Assembly (NCBI GenBank): GCA_000485475.1
Contig: AXYY01000123.1
Span: 1-9,628 of the forward strand
Length of the DNA stretch: 9,628 nucleotides
Source: Candidatus Ancillula trichonymphae ImTpAt
GTDB lineage: Bacteria > Actinomycetota > Actinomycetes > Actinomycetales > Bifidobacteriaceae
Direction: 5' to 3'
The position numbers and the translations under genes are program-made. Below are positions 1-6,787 of the stretch, piece after piece. Numbering within the stretch: the stretch's first letter is position 1; each line of letters starts with the position of its first letter. The notes beneath the pieces were generated by a model, which ran no database searches, had not been told where the DNA came from, and was given only the letters and a program-made list of their open reading frames with translations.

Positions 1-1114
1 CAACTCGTTTCAGGCGCTCGCAGATAACACGGCGTACACATATCTAGTTAATGCGCACTGGTCAGCATCTAAGCAGTCGGACTACACTTTTGTAAACCTT
101 ACGGACAAGAAGTTGAACATCAACTGGCCAATTCCGCTCAATTCTGCGGCTGTGGAAATCAGCGAGAAAGATAAACAGCACCCCAGTTTTGATGAGGTCA
201 AGCCGATGCAGCCGAAGAAGACTCTAGTTCTAGGTGCAAACGGACAACTTGGGCATGCAGTACACGCTGAAATTCTTGAACGTCATGAATTTCCAGACTC
301 GTTCATTTACACAGATGTGCAAGCAAATGTAGAACACGGTATTGAGAAGTTCGATTTTGCGGATGAGGCTGCATATAATCAGGTGGATTGGTCAATTATT
401 GGTACAATTATCAACTGCGCTGCATATACAGCAGTAGATTTGGCTGAAACTGCGGAGGGTCGTAAGAGCGCGTGGAAAGTTAATGCATATGCACCTTCCC
501 TGCTCGCTCAAGTTTCCAACGAGTATGACATTACAGTTGTCCATATTTCTTCTGATTACGTTTTCGATGGACAAAAAGATGGTGCGTACACTGAAGATGA
601 CGCATTTTGTCCACTTGGAGTTTATGCACAGACAAAAGCGGCTGGTGACTTGGCGATTAGTGTTGCGAAGAAACATGTTATCATCAGGTCTAGTTGGATT
701 ATTGGTGATGGTAAGAATTTTATCAGAACAATGCACAATCTTACAAAGTGTGGGGTCAAGCCAAAAGTTGTTGATGATCAAAGGGGGCGCATTACGTTTA
801 CGAGTACGCTTGCTGCGGGCATTTTCCACATCCTGAAATTGCAAGAATACGGTACGTTCAACTTGACCAATAGTGGCGAGATACAGACTTGGTGTGACGT
901 TGCGCGCGCTGTGTTTGAGCTCTCTGGAGTTGATGCGCGTACGGTCTCGCCGATTTCAACAGCTCAGTATTCAGCTGAATATGCAAAAGATGGTGCTTTA
1001 ATCTCTGAACGTCCGGCAAACAGCACGCTTGACTTGAAGAAGATTACTGCACTTGGTTTTACGCCAACTAGTTATGTTCAGGAGCTCGAAAAGTACATGA
1101 AAGGACTACTATGA
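1..1114 (+). CDS. rmlCD: Fused dTDP-4-dehydrorhamnose 3,5-epimerase / dTDP-4-dehydrorhamnose reductase (RmlC-RmlD), 5' end outside window
   Basis: Makes dTDP-L-rhamnose from the 4-keto-6-deoxy intermediate: epimerisation, then NADPH-dependent reduction, in the cytoplasm. The frame is open from the window edge (first whole codon at position 2), so the TTG at 113 is internal and not a start. The first ~60 codons read as the end of an RmlC cupin (NSFQAL, TAYTYLVN, then NWPIPL and EISEKD). A linker leads into an RmlD Rossmann/SDR domain from about position 212: GANGQLG nucleotide motif, SSDYVFDG, and the YAQTK catalytic Tyr-xxx-Lys. The fusion is known from bifidobacteria and related actinobacteria. 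It overlaps rmlA by ATGA, so translation is probably coupled. rmlB would be expected upstream, outside the window. The assignment is secure; only the missing N-terminus is unknown. Confidence 0.93.
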   Translation, partial: NSFQALADNTAYTYLVNAHWSASKQSDYTFVNLTDKKLNINWPIPLNSAAVEISEKDKQHPSFDEVKPMQPKKTLVLGANGQLGHAVHAEILERHEFPDSFIYTDVQANVEHGIEKFDFADEAAYNQVDWSIIGTIINCAAYTAVDLAETAEGRKSAWKVNAYAPSLLAQVSNEYDITVVHISSDYVFDGQKDGAYTEDDAFCPLGVYAQTKAAGDLAISVAKKHVIIRSSWIIGDGKNFIRTMHNLTKCGVKPKVVDDQRGRITFTSTLAAGIFHILKLQEYGTFNLTNSGEIQTWCDVARAVFELSGVDARTVSPISTAQYSAEYAKDGALISERPANSTLDLKKITALGFTPTSYVQELEKYMKGLL

Positions 1115-1977
1115 AAGGCATTATTCTTGCAGGAGGCACAGGCTCTAGACTACACCCGATAACATATGGAGTTTCGAAACAGTTGGTGCCAGTTTATGAT
1201 AAACCCATGATTTACTACCCGTTGTCCACACTGATTCTTGCTGGAATTCGCGATATACTAGTGATTACAACTCCGCATGACGCACAAAGTTTTCAAAAAC
1301 TACTAGGAGATGGATCGAGGTACGGCATAAATATCAACTACAAGGTGCAAAATGCGCCGAATGGTTTGGCTGAGGCGTTCATATTGGGACAAGAGTACAT
1401 TGGAGCGGATTCTGCCGCACTTATTTTGGGCGATAACATTTTCTACGGACAAGGTTTGGGAACGCGCCTCGACAGGTTCAGCAACATTTTTGGCGGAAGT
1501 GTTTTTGGTTATCACGTCACCAATCCAAGTGAATATGGAGTTGTTGAATTTGACAGTGAGAATAGAGTTATTTCACTTGAAGAGAAACCAAATAATCCGA
1601 AGAGTAACTACGCAGTACCAGGATTATACTTCTACGATAACGAAGTTGTGCAGATTGCCAAAAGTCTAGAACCAAGTGCTCGTGGTGAACTTGAAATAAC
1701 TGATTTGAACCGCGTGTATTTGAGTGCGGGTAAACTCAGCGTGGAGATACTTCCTCGAGGAACCGCGTGGCTAGATACGGGAACTTTCGACTCGCTGTGT
1801 GATGCGTCTAACTTCATATCAACTGTGCAGAATCGTCAAGGCGTTCTAATCGGTTCTCCTGAAGAAACTGCGTGGCGTAAGGGGTTCCTGAGTGATGCAG
1901 AGTTGGAGAAAATCGCTCAGCCGCTGGTCAAAAGTGGTTATGGTAAAAAGTTGCTAGAACTGATTGGGCGTCGATGA
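1111..1977 (+). CDS. rmlA: Glucose-1-phosphate thymidylyltransferase (RmlA)
   Basis: Joins dTTP and glucose-1-phosphate to give dTDP-glucose, the first step of the dTDP-L-rhamnose pathway, in the cytoplasm. It is 288 residues, a normal full length. The N-terminal nucleotide motif LAGGTGSRL (residues 6-14) is followed by KQLVPVYDKPM (23-33), the metal site LGDN (106-109, D108), EEKP (157-160), GELEITDLN (192-200) and the second metal-site motif WLDTGT (220-225). The ATG overlaps the stop of the RmlCD fusion (ATGA), and its own TGA overlaps the next glycosyltransferase ATG in the same way, which indicates a translationally coupled operon. In most homologues residue 15 is Y or S; here it is H, a minor change. 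The identification is strong. Confidence 0.96.
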   Translation: MKGIILAGGTGSRLHPITYGVSKQLVPVYDKPMIYYPLSTLILAGIRDILVITTPHDAQSFQKLLGDGSRYGININYKVQNAPNGLAEAFILGQEYIGADSAALILGDNIFYGQGLGTRLDRFSNIFGGSVFGYHVTNPSEYGVVEFDSENRVISLEEKPNNPKSNYAVPGLYFYDNEVVQIAKSLEPSARGELEITDLNRVYLSAGKLSVEILPRGTAWLDTGTFDSLCDASNFISTVQNRQGVLIGSPEETAWRKGFLSDAELEKIAQPLVKSGYGKKLLELIGRR

Positions 1978-2786
1978 AGCTGAGCGTATGTTTGGCGACT
2001 CGAAATGGCGAGAAATATATTAAACAACAACTGCAATCAATACTAAATGAATTTGCGAACTTCGTGCGTGCGGTTGAAGATTTCGAAAAAGTTCAGTTTG
2101 AGATTATTCTGGTTGACGACGCATCTACTGATCGAACTCGCGAAGTTGCTCTAAAATGCTTCAAGCAGAAGGTTTCAGGTGCAGATACATATCAGTTTGT
2201 GCTTCTGGAGAATGCGAAAACTACTGGAGTTTCTGCGGCATTTGAGCGCGCAATTGGTGCATCAACTGGCGACTACATATTCTTGAGCGACCAAGATGAC
2301 GTCTGGGTTCAGGGACGCTTGAACTTGATGTATAAACAACTCAGCAAGGAGAAGTCTGTGCAGCTAGTTGCATCAAACTACGATGTATTTTATGAGGGCG
2401 CTGAGGGTGAACACCAGAAAGTTGCATCATTTGACCAAAAGTTTCGCCTCAAGCGCACGCACAACGGACACTTCGGCAAACTGAAGTTGAAGTTATTTTT
2501 GAAGACTGTTCCTTTCTACGGCTGCACTTTTGCGTTCAAGAAACATCTAAAAGTCGCAGTTTTACCATTTCCGCACAAGGTTGAGAATGTGTATGATGAG
2601 TGGATTGCATATTGTGCACTTTCTGCGCGCGCTGTTCAAGTTCTTGAAAAAAACACCGTCCTCAGGCGCATGCACGACAACAACCTAACCGCGAAGAAGT
2701 TACGCAAATTCAGCAGCATACTGCACTCACGGTTAAACTCACTTGGTCTGATGTTAGTTGCTGCAAATCGGAGGCATAGATTATAA
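1974..2786 (+). CDS. Family-2 glycosyltransferase, rhamnosyltransferase-like
   Basis: A 270-residue GT-A fold inverting glycosyltransferase, probably moving a sugar (perhaps rhamnose, given the neighbours) from a nucleotide donor to a lipid-linked or polymeric acceptor on the inner face of the membrane. Visible motifs are the first beta strand SVCLATRNGEKY (4-15), the nucleotide-binding VDDASTD (47-53), the metal-binding LSDQDDVW (104-111), YDEW (207-210), where the catalytic acid is usually found, and RRMHDNN (231-237), which resembles the C-terminal YRxHxxN of rhamnosyltransferase-type enzymes. No clear transmembrane segment is present, so membrane contact would be peripheral through the basic C-terminus. 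The start is fixed by the ATGA overlap with rmlA. Substrate and acceptor cannot be read from the sequence. Confidence 0.85.
   Translation: MKLSVCLATRNGEKYIKQQLQSILNEFANFVRAVEDFEKVQFEIILVDDASTDRTREVALKCFKQKVSGADTYQFVLLENAKTTGVSAAFERAIGASTGDYIFLSDQDDVWVQGRLNLMYKQLSKEKSVQLVASNYDVFYEGAEGEHQKVASFDQKFRLKRTHNGHFGKLKLKLFLKTVPFYGCTFAFKKHLKVAVLPFPHKVENVYDEWIAYCALSARAVQVLEKNTVLRRMHDNNLTAKKLRKFSSILHSRLNSLGLMLVAANRRHRL
2770..2774 (+). promoter_or_regulatory. Ribosome binding site that decides the start of the second glycosyltransferase
   Basis: GGAGG inside the end of the preceding gene lies 8 nt before ATA (2783), 5 nt before ATT (2780), but 23 nt before GTG (2798). The spacing supports initiation at a non-standard codon, or a recent ATG-to-ATA change. 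Confidence 0.6.
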
Positions 2787-3658
2787 CTAAAGTTGATGTG
2801 TTGTTACCATACTACGGCGACGTCGAATTCATGAAGAAAGCAGTTCGAAGTGTTCTGAATCAGAGTTACACTTCTTGGCGTTTACTAGTCTTTGACGACG
2901 GTTTTCCGGGTGACAAACCGCGCAAATTCTTCAGTTCAATTGATGACGAGCGTGTTTTTTATACTAGAAATGAGCAGAATCTGGGTGCGAACGGAAACTA
3001 CTCGAAGGCGCTGAATTCTGCGGAGGCGGAGTTCTTCGTGATGATGGGTGCAGATGATATTATGCATGCGGATTACTTACAAAACGCGCTGAACACTATT
3101 GGTGATGCGGATTTCTACCAGCCGGGAGTTGCAGTTATTGATGAGTTCGGTCGCACTTATCTGCCACTTGTTGATAAAATTAAGCGCAAGTTGACACCGG
3201 ACACCAAAAACTGCGCGAATGTGCATCAGGGTGAGACGATTTCGAGTAGTTTGGTGCGAGCGAACTGGTTGTATTTCCCCTCAATTCTGTGGCGAACTAC
3301 GAGTGCCAAGCGACATGGCTTTAACAAGCAATACAAAGTTGTCCAGGATTTGTGCCTCGCGCTGGACATTTTGGCAGCTGGTGGAAGCATGATTGTAGAC
3401 GATCGGACAACTTTTTCATATCGACGGCACTCCAAATCAGACTCGTCTGTGCGTGCGGTTAACGGGTGCCGTTTTCACGAGGAGAACCGCTTTTTCGAAG
3501 AACTTGCACAAAAGTATGCGGCACTGGGCTGGCACAAAGCGGCTCGAAGCGCCAGAAGACACGCATTCTCAAGACTAAATGCACTTGTAGTTTTTCCCAA
3601 GGCGTTGAAAGTGAGGAGTGGCCACCCACTTGAACTACTCAAACATGTTATCAACTAA
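2783..3658 (+). CDS. Family-2 glycosyltransferase with a probable AUA start codon
   Basis: A second GT-A fold glycosyltransferase, 291 residues from the proposed start. Motifs are VDVLLPYYGD (4-13, first beta strand), VFDDG (36-40), LGANGNYSKAL (68-77), the metal-binding GADD (89-92), VQDL (near the usual catalytic position) and YRRHSKSD near the C-terminus. It probably acts after the preceding transferase on the same surface glycan. The nearest standard start, GTG at 2798, would cut into the first beta strand and has no ribosome site at a usable distance. GGAGG at 2770-2774 lies 8 nt before ATA at 2783, which overlaps the previous stop as ATAA where its neighbours show ATGA. I therefore place the start at ATA 2783 (ATT 2780 is also possible). 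The family call is secure, the start less so. Confidence 0.82.
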   Translation: MTKVDVLLPYYGDVEFMKKAVRSVLNQSYTSWRLLVFDDGFPGDKPRKFFSSIDDERVFYTRNEQNLGANGNYSKALNSAEAEFFVMMGADDIMHADYLQNALNTIGDADFYQPGVAVIDEFGRTYLPLVDKIKRKLTPDTKNCANVHQGETISSSLVRANWLYFPSILWRTTSAKRHGFNKQYKVVQDLCLALDILAAGGSMIVDDRTTFSYRRHSKSDSSVRAVNGCRFHEENRFFEELAQKYAALGWHKAARSARRHAFSRLNALVVFPKALKVRSGHPLELLKHVIN

Positions 3659-3660
3659 TC

Positions 3661-3682
3661 TTGACCTTGTTTTCAGGTTCAA
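3661..3682. terminator. Weak hairpin between convergent genes, possible bidirectional terminator
   Basis: TTGACCT (3661-3667) can pair with AGGTTCAA (3675-3682) with one bulged base around a 7-nt loop. It sits in the 27-bp gap between the convergent glycosyltransferase and nrdD genes, where a terminator is expected. There is no clear T-run on either side, so intrinsic termination would be inefficient. The call rests on position and pairing only. Confidence 0.35.
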
Positions 3683-3685
3683 CTA

Positions 3686-5587
3686 CTAAACTTCCTCTTT
3701 GAACAGAACTCTTTCAGTATATTCACCCTTCTTACCAGTATTGAATGAAGTGACTGGTCTAAAATAGCCCATTACGCGCGTCCAGACCTCGCATTCAACT
3801 CGTTCACTAGCAGGTGACTCATCGGTTAATCCATTCTGTTTGTCGTAGATAGGATCGTAGAAATGTTCACCAGCCAAGTAACCGTTGATTGGAGAAATTG
3901 AGAAAGTTGGCGTAACTGTCAAATACGGCAGTGAAAAGTTGGTCAACGCTCGACGAAGAAGTTTTTTGCACGCTTTTGCGCTAAAAGCGCGCTCACCCAT
4001 GTAGAGGTGCAAAACGGTTCCTCCAGTGTATTTAGACTGCAAAAGTTCCTGTTTAGCAAGCGCCTCAAATGGATCATCAGTGAATCCAACTGGTAACTGC
4101 GAGGAGTTCGTGTAATACGGGTTGTCGACCGTTCCAGCTTGAAGAATTGCCTTCCCGAATGCTGCTTTATCAGCGCGCGCGAAACGGTAAGTGGTTCCTT
4201 CTGCGGGGGTCGCCTCCAAATTGTACATGTGTCCAGTTTCTTCCTGAAACTCAATCATTTTCTCACGGATGTGGTCTAGCAATTCTACCGCCATTTTCTC
4301 ACCGTTTTCAAAGGTGATGTCAACACTTTCATCAGTTACAACTCCTGCACGTTTCTCCTCCAGAGTCGCACTCTCGTAGGCAAAGTAGTTGCGAACCATC
4401 TCGTTTACACCGTTGACTCCAATTGTTGAGAAGTGGTTATCCAGTGTGTCCAAATACCGCTTGGTGTATGGGAAAAGTCCACCATCGATGTAGTGCTGAA
4501 TCACCTCGCGCTTAATTTCAAGTGATTGCTTTGCGAGGTCCATTAACTTATCCAGTTCGTCAATTAAACCGTCCCAGTCACCCGCATATTTGTAGCCCAG
4601 TCGCGCAGCATTGATCGTCACAACTCCAAGTGAACCAGTCTGCTCAGCTGAACCAAACAGTCCGTTACCGCGCTTCAGCAGTTCGGTTAAATCCAGGCGC
4701 AAGCGGCAGCACATTGAACGAATCTGGTGCGGATCCATGTCTGATGAAATGAAGTTCGAGAAGTAGGGTAGTCCGTATTTCGCAGTCATCTCAAACAGCA
4801 GATCGGCGATTTCAGAATCCCAAGGAAACTCGTTGGTGACATTATAGGTTGGTATTGGAAATGTGAATACGCGTCCAGAAGCATCGCCATCTGTCATTAC
4901 CTCAATATATGCACGGTTGATCATGTTCATCTCATTTTGCAGGTCACCATAAGTGAATTCAACCATTTTACCGCCAACTAGTGGATTTTGAACCGCGAGC
5001 TCCTCAGGGCAGATGATGTCGAATGTCAAGTTCGTGAACGGTGTCTGAGTACCCCAACGACTAGGGACATTCAAGTTGTAGATTAGTTCCTGAATGCCCT
5101 GTTTTACTTCGGTGTAGTTCAGGTTATCCAGACGAACGAACGGTGCCATGTACGTATCAAACGAGCTGAATGCTTGTGCACCAGCCCACTCGTTCTGCAG
5201 GCAACCCAGAAAGTTCACAATCTGTCCAATAGCCGCAGAAAAGTGCTTCGGTGGTCTGGCTTCAACCTTTCCAGGAACACCATTTAGCCCTTCTTCAAGA
5301 AGTTTGCGTAAACTCCAACCCGCACAATATCCAGACAACATGTCCAGATCGTGAATGTGATAGTCGCCATTACGATGTGCCTCACCAATCTGCGGATTTT
5401 TAGGACCGTAGATGTCATTCAACCAATAGTTTGCGACAACTTTACCAGATGTGTTCAAAATCATACCACCAAGTGAGTAACCCTGGTTCGCGTTCGCATT
5501 CACGCGCCAATCAGACTTGTCCAAGTATTCTGCAACAGTAGAACGGACATCAATCTTAGTTCCTCGTGGATTAAAATCTTCTGACAT
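3686..5587 (-). CDS. nrdD: Anaerobic (class III) ribonucleoside-triphosphate reductase NrdD, without ATP-cone and with a degraded zinc site
   Basis: Reduces ribonucleotides to deoxyribonucleotides without oxygen, using a glycyl radical installed by the radical-SAM activase NrdG. It has 633 residues. The core is well kept: NANANQGYSLGG (30-41), YHIHDLD (76-82), the active-site loop SGYCAGWSL with C88, QTPFTNLTFD (181-190), SMCCRL (291-296), FGSAEQTGSLGVVTIN (311-326), GVNGVNEM (390-397), TPAEGTTYRFA (460-470), YYTNSSQLPVGFTDDPF (491-507) and the radical loop FNTGK with G618. Two things are odd. The N-terminal ATP-cone common in this family is absent. The zinc motif near residues 563-600 reads SISP...FYDPIYD, with S565, D578 and Y581 where cysteines are expected, and only C599 left. 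No nrdG lies beside it. NrdR boxes upstream confirm the ribonucleotide-reductase context. The start ATG follows AAGGAAGG by 6 nt. Confidence 0.93.
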   Translation of the reverse strand: MSEDFNPRGTKIDVRSTVAEYLDKSDWRVNANANQGYSLGGMILNTSGKVVANYWLNDIYGPKNPQIGEAHRNGDYHIHDLDMLSGYCAGWSLRKLLEEGLNGVPGKVEARPPKHFSAAIGQIVNFLGCLQNEWAGAQAFSSFDTYMAPFVRLDNLNYTEVKQGIQELIYNLNVPSRWGTQTPFTNLTFDIICPEELAVQNPLVGGKMVEFTYGDLQNEMNMINRAYIEVMTDGDASGRVFTFPIPTYNVTNEFPWDSEIADLLFEMTAKYGLPYFSNFISSDMDPHQIRSMCCRLRLDLTELLKRGNGLFGSAEQTGSLGVVTINAARLGYKYAGDWDGLIDELDKLMDLAKQSLEIKREVIQHYIDGGLFPYTKRYLDTLDNHFSTIGVNGVNEMVRNYFAYESATLEEKRAGVVTDESVDITFENGEKMAVELLDHIREKMIEFQEETGHMYNLEATPAEGTTYRFARADKAAFGKAILQAGTVDNPYYTNSSQLPVGFTDDPFEALAKQELLQSKYTGGTVLHLYMGERAFSAKACKKLLRRALTNFSLPYLTVTPTFSISPINGYLAGEHFYDPIYDKQNGLTDESPASERVECEVWTRVMGYFRPVTSFNTGKKGEYTERVLFKEEV

Positions 5588-5655
5588 ATTATACCTTCCT
5601 TCATTCTATAAATTAACAACTAACAAGTTCCACAATTTCTGGTAACTCACAGTTA

Positions 5656-5671
5656 TCACAACATATTGTGT
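5656..5671 (-). promoter_or_regulatory. NrdR box 1 (nrdD operator, proximal)
   Basis: The core CAACATATTG (5659-5668) within tcac...tgtgt fits the NrdR consensus acaCwAtATaTwGtgt with small deviations. It starts 31 bp from the second box, which is the usual three-helical-turn spacing for cooperative NrdR binding. It lies just downstream of the predicted transcription start of nrdD, so bound NrdR would block transcription when (d)ATP is high. Confidence 0.8.
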
Positions 5672-5686
5672 GTATCTGCACAATCG

Positions 5687-5702
5687 ACACTATATATTGT
5701 AT
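5687..5702 (-). promoter_or_regulatory. NrdR box 2 (nrdD operator, over the -10 element)
   Basis: ACACTATATATTGTAT matches the NrdR consensus at all but one of its 16 positions. It covers the predicted -10 hexamer of nrdD, consistent with repression by occlusion. nrdR itself is not in the window. Confidence 0.85.
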
Positions 5703-5724
5703 CATCTATTTTATGTTAATGCAA
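5696..5724 (-). promoter_or_regulatory. nrdD promoter
   Basis: Reading the minus strand, TTGCAT (5724-5719) is a weak -35 and TACAAT (5701-5696) a good -10, with a 17-bp spacer. The predicted start near 5689 gives a leader of about 100 nt. The -10 lies inside NrdR box 2, which supports the assignment. The -35 matches the consensus at only three positions. Confidence 0.6.
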
Positions 5725-5738
5725 GCACATATTCAAAC

Positions 5739-5750
5739 TTTGTGCACAAA
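5739..5750. promoter_or_regulatory. Perfect 12-bp palindrome upstream of the nrdD promoter
   Basis: TTTGTGCACAAA is a perfect palindrome 14 bp upstream of the nrdD -35, between the end of rnhA and nrdD. The position suits an operator or activator site. It is a poor terminator, because a four-base loop leaves only a 4-bp stem. I cannot name the binding protein. Confidence 0.3.
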
Positions 5751-5762
5751 TTTCAAAACTTT

Positions 5763-6254
5763 TTAATTTTCTGTAGTTGACTTTTCTGACAGTGCAGCTT
5801 TTCGTGCATACTCATCAGCGAGTTCATTATACTTGTCGTTGTTATGCCCTTTGACCCAGATGAACTCCAGCAATCCACCGTGCTGTTTTCGCTTAACAAT
5901 TTCGTCATCAATTGCCCTAATAAGTTCTAGGTTGGCAATTGTGTCCTTTTTTGAATTCTTCCAGTTGTTACGTTTCCACTTCGCAAGCCAAGTTGTTGAA
6001 GAGTTTATTGCATAGATTGAATCACTCTGGATTATTAACTTTTCAACTGCACGCTGCGAAAACGGCGCATATGTCTTGAGTGCCATCAAAACTGCTGTGA
6101 GTTCTGCAATCTGATTCGTCCCATAACTGGCTCCTCCCAAAAGCTTGAAGTCGCTGCCATGTTCAACCACAGCCCAGCCGTAGGCACCAGGATTCCGCAG
6201 ACACGAACCATCCGTTGACACAGTAACCTCAGGCTTTCTGCCTCTAGTTGTCAT
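5763..6254 (-). CDS. rnhA: Ribonuclease HI
   Basis: Cleaves the RNA strand of RNA-DNA hybrids (R-loops, primers) in the cytoplasm. It has 163 residues, a standard single-domain length. The four carboxylates and the histidine of the active site are in place: D15 in STDGSCLRNPGAYGWA, E51 in QIAELTA, D78 in IQSDSIYAI, and H137 and D147 in KGHNNDKYNELADEYA. The basic stretch KWKRNNWKNSKK (92-103) is the hybrid-binding handle also seen in E. coli RNase HI. The start ATG overlaps the lysC stop (TAATG), with only a weak GGAAG site before it, so translation probably depends on reinitiation after lysC. It is the last gene of the ribosomal-protein operon. No clear terminator follows. Confidence 0.95.
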   Translation of the reverse strand: MTTRGRKPEVTVSTDGSCLRNPGAYGWAVVEHGSDFKLLGGASYGTNQIAELTAVLMALKTYAPFSQRAVEKLIIQSDSIYAINSSTTWLAKWKRNNWKNSKKDTIANLELIRAIDDEIVKRKQHGGLLEFIWVKGHNNDKYNELADEYARKAALSEKSTTEN

Positions 6255-6787
6255 TATCTTCCGGTTCCAGCATAAACAACTGCCTCCGCGTCTGCGTCTA
6301 GTCCGAACGCACTGTGTAAAACATTCACCGCGTGCTCAAATTCTTCTGCTCGAGTAATTACTGAGATGCGAATCTCAGATGTTGAAATCATCTCGATGTT
6401 GATTCCCGCAATAGATAACGCACTGAAGAATTTTGCACAAACACCAGAATTCGTCTTCATACCTGCACCGACTACTGAAATCTTGGCAATGTTATCATCA
6501 AGAACCACATTTGAAGCTTCCAACTCTTCAATTAGCGACTTGAGAATGTCGATGGCTTTTTGTCCAAATTCACTAGGAATTGTGAACGAGATGTCGGTTT
6601 TCCCATCCGCAGTTGTTGAGACATTCTGTACAACCATGTCCACATTTACGCCCGCACCAGCAATAGTTTCAAATATCTGTGCAGCAACTCCAGGCTTGTC
6701 AGGTATGCCGACCAAAGTAATCTTACTCTGCGTAGTATCATGTGCAATTCCCGAAATCAGTGGTGCTTCTAAATCGTCAGTGAACAT
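6254..6787 (-). CDS. lysC: Aspartate kinase, beta chain from an in-frame internal start
   Basis: Regulatory subunit made of the two ACT domains only, 177 residues, identical to residues 251-427 of the alpha chain. M251 is preceded by AAGGAGGA (6792-6799 on the minus strand) with about 5 nt between GGAGG and ATG, one of the best ribosome sites in the window although it lies inside a gene. In Corynebacterium and related actinobacteria the same gene makes alpha and beta chains that form an alpha2-beta2 enzyme, and the beta start falls at an equivalent place. Site and position are seen; production of the beta chain is inferred. Confidence 0.7.
   Translation of the reverse strand: MFTDDLEAPLISGIAHDTTQSKITLVGIPDKPGVAAQIFETIAGAGVNVDMVVQNVSTTADGKTDISFTIPSEFGQKAIDILKSLIEELEASNVVLDDNIAKISVVGAGMKTNSGVCAKFFSALSIAGINIEMISTSEIRISVITRAEEFEHAVNVLHSAFGLDADAEAVVYAGTGR

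Noticed and set aside
113..1114. RmlD as a stand-alone 333-residue protein starting at TTG 113
   Set aside because: The frame is open to the window edge, and the upstream codons clearly read as the end of an RmlC domain, so this is the 3' part of a fusion.
2798..3658. GTG 2798 as start of the second glycosyltransferase
   Set aside because: It removes the start of the first beta strand and has no ribosome site at a usable distance; GGAGG is spaced for ATA 2783.
3943..4254. Second minus-strand frame within nrdD
   Set aside because: Overlaps the conserved NrdD catalytic frame; low-complexity basic translation typical of a shadow.
5739..5750. Palindrome as the rnhA terminator
   Set aside because: With a four-base loop it leaves only a 4-bp AT-rich stem and no T-run follows, so termination is unlikely.
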